Assembly (NCBI GenBank): GCA_013375405.1
Contig: JABXJU010000132.1
Coordinates: 1-11,593, forward strand
DNA: 11,593 bases
Direction: 5' to 3'
Source: Candidatus Helarchaeota archaeon
Lineage (GTDB): Archaea > Asgardarchaeota > Lokiarchaeia > Helarchaeales > HEL-GB-A
Positions 7,613 through 11,593 of the stretch are shown one piece after another (position 1 is the first letter of the stretch; the number at the start of each line of letters is the position of its first letter). The translations under genes and the position numbers were made by a program. The notes beneath the pieces are model-generated. The model searched no databases. It saw only the letters and a program-made list of their open reading frames with translations, and had not been told where the DNA came from.

Positions 7613-8416
7613 TTATGGGCCCAACCAAAGCAGAGGAATCGCGATACCTATCATAAACATTCCGAATATAAGCTGAAGGGTCTTTCCTTTTAGGCGGGTT
7701 TGGATATGGCTCCCAATTTGAGCCCCCATAATTGCCCCGGCAGCGACCAAAAGTCCGGCCACAAAAAACGACATATCTAACACCCCTATCAAGTTCAAAG
7801 AGTGCCAGAGTGTTGAGGCTGCTGCTGTAAAAATCATTACAAAAAGAGAAGTCGCGATCGCAACATGCATCGTTTCCAAAAAGAATATAAGAATTACTGG
7901 AACGGCAATAGTTCCACCTCCTATCCCGATTATACTTGCGACTAACCCAGTTATAAATCCCCACAAAATTACCCAATAATAGGACCGTTTTTGATTGTTA
8001 GAACTATTAGCAGATTCCACCTCTGATTTTCGCGCTCTATAAATGAGTCGAATTCCAATAACTACAATTAATACACTAAAAATAATCTTAAATATAAAGG
8101 GATCAATTAATCCACTTTCCAAAAGAATTTCAGACCCTACAAATGTTCCTATAATCGAAAAGGGGGCATACATCAATCCTAATCGATAATTAATGGACTT
8201 TTCACGACTATACTTAGCAGTGGCTGAAAGTGCAACAAAGATGATGACAAACAAACTCAAAACTGGAGCTAAAAGATACACTCCATATTTTTCATTAAAT
8301 CCCATGAAAACAAAGATGGGCACTATCATAAAGCCACCGCCCACCCCCATCAACGAGCCAGCGGTAGCAGCAGCAATCCCTATTAATAGATATATGAAAA
8401 TTTCAATTGGTTCCAT
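7613..8416 (-). CDS. TauE/SafE-family (DUF81) membrane permease, probable sulfite/organosulfonate or related anion exporter
   Basis: A 267-residue integral membrane protein with eight hydrophobic segments in two homologous halves. Each half begins with the family signature: GVGGGFMIVP at residues 24-33 and GIGGGTIAVP at 164-173. Length and topology are standard for TauE/SafE proteins, whose characterised members move sulfite, sulfoacetate or related sulfur anions across the cytoplasmic membrane. The substrate here is not shown by sequence. ATG 8416 is well supported by GAGG at 8422-8425, 5 nt upstream. The gene follows the small membrane protein gene by about 53 bp on the same strand. An A-run (poly-T on the coding strand) between them could attenuate read-through. 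The divergent alkylsulfatase-like gene nearby makes a sulfur-related role plausible, but this is inference from proximity. Confidence 0.92.
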   Translation of the reverse strand: MEPIEIFIYLLIGIAAATAGSLMGVGGGFMIVPIFVFMGFNEKYGVYLLAPVLSLFVIIFVALSATAKYSREKSINYRLGLMYAPFSIIGTFVGSEILLESGLIDPFIFKIIFSVLIVVIGIRLIYRARKSEVESANSSNNQKRSYYWVILWGFITGLVASIIGIGGGTIAVPVILIFFLETMHVAIATSLFVMIFTAAASTLWHSLNLIGVLDMSFFVAGLLVAAGAIMGAQIGSHIQTRLKGKTLQLIFGMFMIGIAIPLLWLGP

Positions 8417-8439
8417 AAAAACCTCAGCTTTTTAAAAAG

Positions 8440-8450
8440 AAAAAAAAAAA
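8440..8450 (-). terminator. Poly-T tract between two co-oriented genes
   Basis: Eleven consecutive T on the minus strand, about 20 nt after the stop of the small membrane protein gene and before the permease. This is the strongest U-tract in the window and may end, or partly end, the upstream transcript. No other obvious promoter precedes the permease, so partial read-through is likely. Confidence 0.4.
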
Positions 8451-8469
8451 TTGAAATTTTAATTTGGTA

Positions 8470-8880
8470 TTATTTTGAAAAGGCGTCCCAAAAAGGTACA
8501 TCGCTGAGGATACCGACCATGACAAATTGTAAGGTCATAAAAGCGCCTACTGGCCACCAGGCTAACCAACATAGTACTTCGCAAATTATAAGGATAACAT
8601 GCATCAGTGCTGTCAGATCTTTGTCTTTAACGGCTTTATAACAAAAGATAAAGTACAATATTCCAGCGGTTACACCGAGAATCATCCAAACAAGTCCAAG
8701 TCTTAATGCCAATCTAACATAATACGAGCCCCAGCCACGAACTGCTAAAGCTGGTAGCACCCACCCTAGAAGACTAAGTCCGATGATGGCCCATGAGATG
8801 AAAGTGTTTACTGGTTTTGCTACATCGTGCCATTTATCCCAAAGTGGATAAGAAGATACTTCACTTGATTCTTCACCCAT
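8470..8880 (-). CDS. Small membrane protein of unknown function
   Basis: A 136-residue protein I do not recognise. About 35 hydrophilic N-terminal residues rich in Glu and Ser precede three, perhaps four, membrane helices: SWAIIGLSLLGWVLPALAV, then LRLGLVWMILGVTAGILYFIF, then HVILIICEVLCWLAWWPVGA running into another hydrophobic stretch. Tryptophan is notably common (WDKW, CWLAWW). The longest frame starts with GTG 8889, but GGTGA at 8886-8890 is an archaeal-type ribosome binding site 5 nt before ATG 8880. That GTG lies inside the site, so I chose the ATG. It precedes the TauE/SafE gene on the same strand and is divergent from the MBL-fold gene. It could be an accessory subunit of the permease, but nothing in the sequence proves that. 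Confidence 0.75.
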   Translation of the reverse strand: MGEESSEVSSYPLWDKWHDVAKPVNTFISWAIIGLSLLGWVLPALAVRGWGSYYVRLALRLGLVWMILGVTAGILYFIFCYKAVKDKDLTALMHVILIICEVLCWLAWWPVGAFMTLQFVMVGILSDVPFWDAFSK

Positions 8881-8885
8881 TTTCT

Positions 8886-8890
8886 TCACC
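8886..8890 (-). promoter_or_regulatory. Ribosome binding site deciding the start of the small membrane protein
   Basis: The minus strand reads GGTGA, matching the archaeal anti-Shine-Dalgarno complement, with 5 nt to ATG 8880. The GTG within it would otherwise extend the protein by three residues. Confidence 0.6.
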
Positions 8891-8928
8891 GTTTAATTAT
8901 TCTATTTTATATTTTTTTTTAGTTCATA

Positions 8929-8939
8929 AATTTTTAAAG
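8929..8939 (-). promoter_or_regulatory. Candidate TATA box for the small membrane protein/permease unit
   Basis: The minus strand reads CTTTAAAAATT about 50 nt upstream of ATG 8880. It would give a leader of about 28 nt that includes the GGTGA site. A second AT-rich element at 8902-8914 (ATATAAAATAG) is too close to leave room for that site. Confidence 0.35.
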
Positions 8940-8952
8940 ATATGTGTCAAAG

Positions 8953-8985
8953 TATTATAAACTAGCACATTAATTTCTTATAAAG
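8953..8985 (+). promoter_or_regulatory. Two candidate TATA boxes for the MBL-fold gene
   Basis: ATTATAAAC (8953-8961) and TTATAAAG (8978-8985) both look like archaeal TATA elements. They imply transcript starts near 8985 or 9010, and so leaders of about 60-90 nt before ATG 9073, longer than for the other genes here. Confidence 0.35.
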
Positions 8986-9027
8986 TACTATCTTTTGTCG
9001 GTAAAAGAGATGATAAATTAAGAAATT
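8972..9027. repeat. Nested inverted repeats in the divergent spacer
   Basis: AATTTCTTA (8972-8980) is perfectly complementary to TAAGAAATT (9019-9027). Inside the loop, TCTTTT (8991-8996) pairs with AAAAGA (9003-9008) around GTCGGT. The structure overlaps the second TATA candidate, so it may be an operator or a leader hairpin. AT-rich arms of this length can also arise by chance. Confidence 0.35.
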
Positions 9028-9072
9028 GAAAAGCCAGTTGGCATCTAGGAAGAAGGTAAAAAAGTAAAAGGG

Positions 9073-10323
9073 ATGAAACTGATGTTAGAAAAATTAAGCA
9101 AGCAGGGAACTCAAAACACGAAAGATATCAACCCCATGAATGTTTTAATAGCTAGGGAAGTTACTTTCAGTAATCCATTAAAGGATGTATATACCGCCAC
9201 TCTGCCAATCGCCGGTTGCGCATGGGTTGATACACGCGACGGTGTCGTGTTGATTGATACCTTGCTCACGGTAGGTGCCGCTAAAAAGATGTTTAAAAAG
9301 ATTGAGGGGAAGATTAAATATATTATATACACCCACGGACACCTTGATCACGTGGGTGGGGCTGCGGCATTCATGGCTGATCAGCCAGAGGTCATCGCCA
9401 GTAAATATCTCCTAGATCGGTTAGATGGGTATAAGATGCTGACGCCACATAGAGCCCGGATCGCGGCGCAACAGTTTAATATTCCAGAGATTCCCCACGA
9501 TGGAAAATTTATTTATCCAACGAAGACATTTATGGGTGAGATGACCATTTCTCTTGGAGATAAAACCTTTGAACTTCACACAGGTCGTGCTGAGACTGAT
9601 GATGTATGCTGGATTTATGTGCCAGAGATAAGGGTAGCTTTTATCGGGGACCTGATGATTGGAGTCTTCCCCAATATCGGAAATCCGTGGAAACCCACTC
9701 GATTTGCCTTGGGTTGGATCAAGGCATTAGAAGAAGTTCGAGCTCAAGAACCAGAGTATATTTTCTGTAATGGTGCAGGAGTTATGTATAAGGGAGAACA
9801 TGTAAAAAAGGCATTAAATGCGAATATTGAAGTCATCCAATCTTTACATGATCAGGTTGTGGATTGCATTAACCAAGATATGCATATTACAGAGATGATC
9901 CATGCCGTGAAAGTCCCAGATCATTTAAAAGATAATCGGTATCTGAACATGTTTTATTCCAGACCGGAATTTTTCGTTTATAATGTCTATCGGTGGTATC
10001 ACGGCTATTTTGATCACAATCCTGCTCACCTTTTGCCAAGACCCGAAAAGGAGGTTATGAATGAAATTTTTGGACTCATCGGAGATCCAGATAAAATCTT
10101 GAGCAGAACCCAAGAACTCCTTGAGAACAAACAAGCACAACTCGCGCTCCAAGTTTTGGATGTATTGATCCAAGGAGATCCAGAAAATATCGAGGCACGA
10201 AAGTTGCGAATCAAACTCCTTAAAAAGTTAGGTCGTAAAGATCTATGTCTTATGTCCCGCAATACATGGTACTACTTCATCAATCAGGATAAAAAATTTC
10301 TTCGCTCAAAAGGAGAGCTCTAA
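9073..10323 (+). CDS. MBL-fold hydrolase resembling alkylsulfatases (BDS1/SdsA-like), short form
   Basis: A 416-residue protein with an N-terminal metallo-beta-lactamase domain. The zinc motif is H88-G-H90-L-D92-H93 in YTHGHLDHVGG, preceded by the strand DGVVLIDTLL. E174 (RAETDD) and D193 (FIGDLM) sit where further ligands are expected. Residues about 285-395 resemble the alkylsulfatase dimerisation domain, especially FFVYNVYRWYHGYFDHNPAHLLP and the helical repeat that follows. The family releases sulfate from alkyl sulfate esters; the substrate here is inferred. Characterised enzymes are about 650 residues with a C-terminal SCP2-like domain, absent here. The usual His-rich loop for the last zinc ligand reads FCNGAGVMYKG, lacking an obvious His. 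There is no signal peptide, so it is probably cytoplasmic. ATG 9073 abuts AAGGG; ATG 9082 has that site 9 nt upstream and may be the real start. Confidence 0.88.
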   Translation: MKLMLEKLSKQGTQNTKDINPMNVLIAREVTFSNPLKDVYTATLPIAGCAWVDTRDGVVLIDTLLTVGAAKKMFKKIEGKIKYIIYTHGHLDHVGGAAAFMADQPEVIASKYLLDRLDGYKMLTPHRARIAAQQFNIPEIPHDGKFIYPTKTFMGEMTISLGDKTFELHTGRAETDDVCWIYVPEIRVAFIGDLMIGVFPNIGNPWKPTRFALGWIKALEEVRAQEPEYIFCNGAGVMYKGEHVKKALNANIEVIQSLHDQVVDCINQDMHITEMIHAVKVPDHLKDNRYLNMFYSRPEFFVYNVYRWYHGYFDHNPAHLLPRPEKEVMNEIFGLIGDPDKILSRTQELLENKQAQLALQVLDVLIQGDPENIEARKLRIKLLKKLGRKDLCLMSRNTWYYFINQDKKFLRSKGEL

Positions 10324-10391
10324 GGGCTTTATTTAAAATATAATTTTGTATCATGACAGTTTAGTGCATAAAATAGGTATAAGCTTATGAT
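10324..10391. other. Convergent spacer without a clear terminator
   Basis: A 68-bp AT-rich spacer between two convergent genes. It contains the 10-bp palindrome ATAAGCTTAT (10379-10388) and short T-runs of four, but no strong hairpin or long T-tract. Confidence 0.4.
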
Positions 10392-11552
10392 TTAGGGAAG
10401 GCTTTGACGGACTTGGGAAAATATCTGCTCATATTTTCCCATTAAGATAGAGATAGTTGGACTCACCAATCCAAGCCATTCCATTATCTTTAATAGGCCA
10501 TAAATGATAAGATCTTGAAAGTGGGTTCCCAAGATAGGATATACTGAAGCGCTATAGGCGGGTAGCTTAAATTGAATGGGAATTGCAGTTGTATCATTAC
10601 TTGCCATGATTTGATTTTTCATTCTTAAAAGTACATCCTTTCTCTTCTCGATTTCTGTCATGTTCTTATTGTAAATCTTTCGCATTTCCATGTTCAATTG
10701 ATTGAGACTAGAGAGGATATATAAAAGGGCGGATTCAAGTAGAAATCCAGGATTTTGGAGGGAGTTCAAGAAGGGTTCTAAAAATCGAGGCAAATTCAAT
10801 TGTTTTATGCCAGATGGTGTTACAGGTGGTGCCATAGAAGGGGGTGCGGGTGCTTGAGGAGGAGGACCTGGTATTACCGAACCTTTAATAATATTGTAGC
10901 AATTAGGACAAAATGTATTTCCTCCATGTTCTAATGTTTGAACGCGAGGCGCGGGTAGGGCCACATTGCAATGGGGGCAGCGTTGGGTTTGAATCACGCT
11001 AGTTACATCAAACGAGGTTGCTTGGTAGGGTGTCGGCCTTGATCTAGTAGATGGGGGTGCTTGCATCGGAACGGGTGGAGCTAATTCTTGCGTAGGATGT
11101 TTGACGACCATATCAGGCGTCTGTACTGCGGTTGGTCGATATAATGTTACATTAGCGAAATAATCGGGTGTATTTATCAATCTGTATAAGAAATAAGTGA
11201 AAATCTCCTGGTCTTCTCTGCATTCCTCAGCGAAATCACGTGGCCAGATGCCCAATATATGATATCCACCTGTTGCTATTTTATCAAATAAAATACCAAA
11301 ATCTAGATTAAGTTTTGATGCTTTTGCTATGAGAAATAAGAAGTTACCCTCAAGTACGCTACCGGTAGATAATGTTACAAACTTTAGAAGGTGTTCCTCT
11401 TGAAATGATTCTTTCTTTAGAATTAAATTTTCAATATCGGTAATTATTTTATCAGAAAAGGTTATATCTTTTAAAATTTGGGAAGCTGCATAGATTGTCA
11501 TCGTGATATCAGTATCAGGGGCAGATTTGTTTATAAATTGCACTCGTATCAC
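10392..11552 (-). CDS. Zinc-ribbon protein of unknown function with proline-rich linkers, possibly 5'-truncated by window edge
   Basis: A 386-residue soluble protein that I do not recognise. Residues 1-140 form a mixed alpha/beta region beginning IRVQFINKSAPDTD. Residues 141-190 are a Pro/Gln/Thr linker. A treble-clef or ribbon zinc site follows, C192-P-H-C195 and C215-P-N-C218, with 19 residues between the pairs. A second linker (about 223-246) is very proline-rich (PGPPPQAPAPPSMAPP). Residues 250-386 are mostly helical, with hydrophobic stretches too short for sure membrane segments. A linear modular adaptor is suggested; binding partners are unknown. The start is GTG 11552, with AGGT about 8 nt upstream. 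The frame stays open for a further 13 codons to the right edge (…RDRLWERLQVSK…), so the real start may lie outside the window. The gene is convergent with the MBL-fold gene. Confidence 0.85.
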   Translation of the reverse strand: MIRVQFINKSAPDTDITMTIYAASQILKDITFSDKIITDIENLILKKESFQEEHLLKFVTLSTGSVLEGNFLFLIAKASKLNLDFGILFDKIATGGYHILGIWPRDFAEECREDQEIFTYFLYRLINTPDYFANVTLYRPTAVQTPDMVVKHPTQELAPPVPMQAPPSTRSRPTPYQATSFDVTSVIQTQRCPHCNVALPAPRVQTLEHGGNTFCPNCYNIIKGSVIPGPPPQAPAPPSMAPPVTPSGIKQLNLPRFLEPFLNSLQNPGFLLESALLYILSSLNQLNMEMRKIYNKNMTEIEKRKDVLLRMKNQIMASNDTTAIPIQFKLPAYSASVYPILGTHFQDLIIYGLLKIMEWLGLVSPTISILMGKYEQIFSQVRQSLP

Positions 11553-11593
11553 TTTGGATACCTGAAGCCGTTCCCATAACCTATCCCTTACTT

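Noticed and set aside
7497..7976. 159-codon frame on the minus strand across the junction of the CBS and permease genes
   Set aside because: It overlaps two well-supported genes. Its translation is Cys-, Arg- and Tyr-rich with no fold-like pattern.
8426..8436. TTTAAAAAG as a promoter for the permease gene
   Set aside because: It is only about 15 nt from the start codon, so transcription would begin inside the gene.
9925..10262. Two overlapping minus-strand frames inside the MBL-fold gene
   Set aside because: Both are shadows of the plus-strand gene, which has catalytic motifs and continuous family-like sequence.
10379..10388. Perfect palindrome ATAAGCTTAT in the convergent spacer
   Set aside because: It is too short to be a terminator stem with a loop and is expected by chance in AT-rich DNA.

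Overview
The window is AT-rich DNA with about ten genes. The eukaryote-like JAMM/MPN+ protein, TATA-like elements upstream of several genes, archaeal GGTGA/GAGG-type ribosome binding sites, alternative TTG/GTG starts and large proteins of no family I know all point to an archaeon. An Asgard archaeon (Lokiarchaeia-like) is the best guess. This is inferred from protein style; no rRNA or other phylogenetic marker is present.

Layout, left to right. (1) Minus strand, 1-2795: a coiled-coil protein with a small C-terminal module, followed 40 bp later by a second large protein that runs off the left edge. That second protein has helical middle segments and a C-terminal beta-sandwich-like end. (2) Plus strand, 2990-3352: a small thioredoxin with WCGPC. 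(3) Minus strand, 3409-6615: a 14-TM MOP-superfamily (Wzx/MurJ-like) flippase, then 6 bp later a TPR protein fused to a complete Rpn11/CSN5-type JAMM metalloprotease domain and a probable winged helix. (4) Plus strand, 6724-7611: a CBS-domain protein with a Cys/His cluster. It converges, with a 1-bp gap, on (5) minus strand, 7613-8880: a TauE/SafE-type anion permease preceded by a small membrane protein. (6) Plus strand, 9073-10323: an MBL-fold hydrolase resembling the BDS1/SdsA alkylsulfatases but short. (7) Minus strand, 10392-11552 or beyond: an unrecognised protein with a four-cysteine zinc ribbon between proline-rich linkers.

The TPR-JAMM-winged-helix protein is the most notable gene. 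It appears to carry, in one chain, the two module types (MPN and PCI-like) that eukaryotes place on separate subunits of the proteasome lid, COP9 signalosome and eIF3. The divergent permease and alkylsulfatase-like genes could form a small organosulfur module, but only proximity supports this. I see no tRNA, rRNA, CRISPR array, insertion sequence or phage gene.
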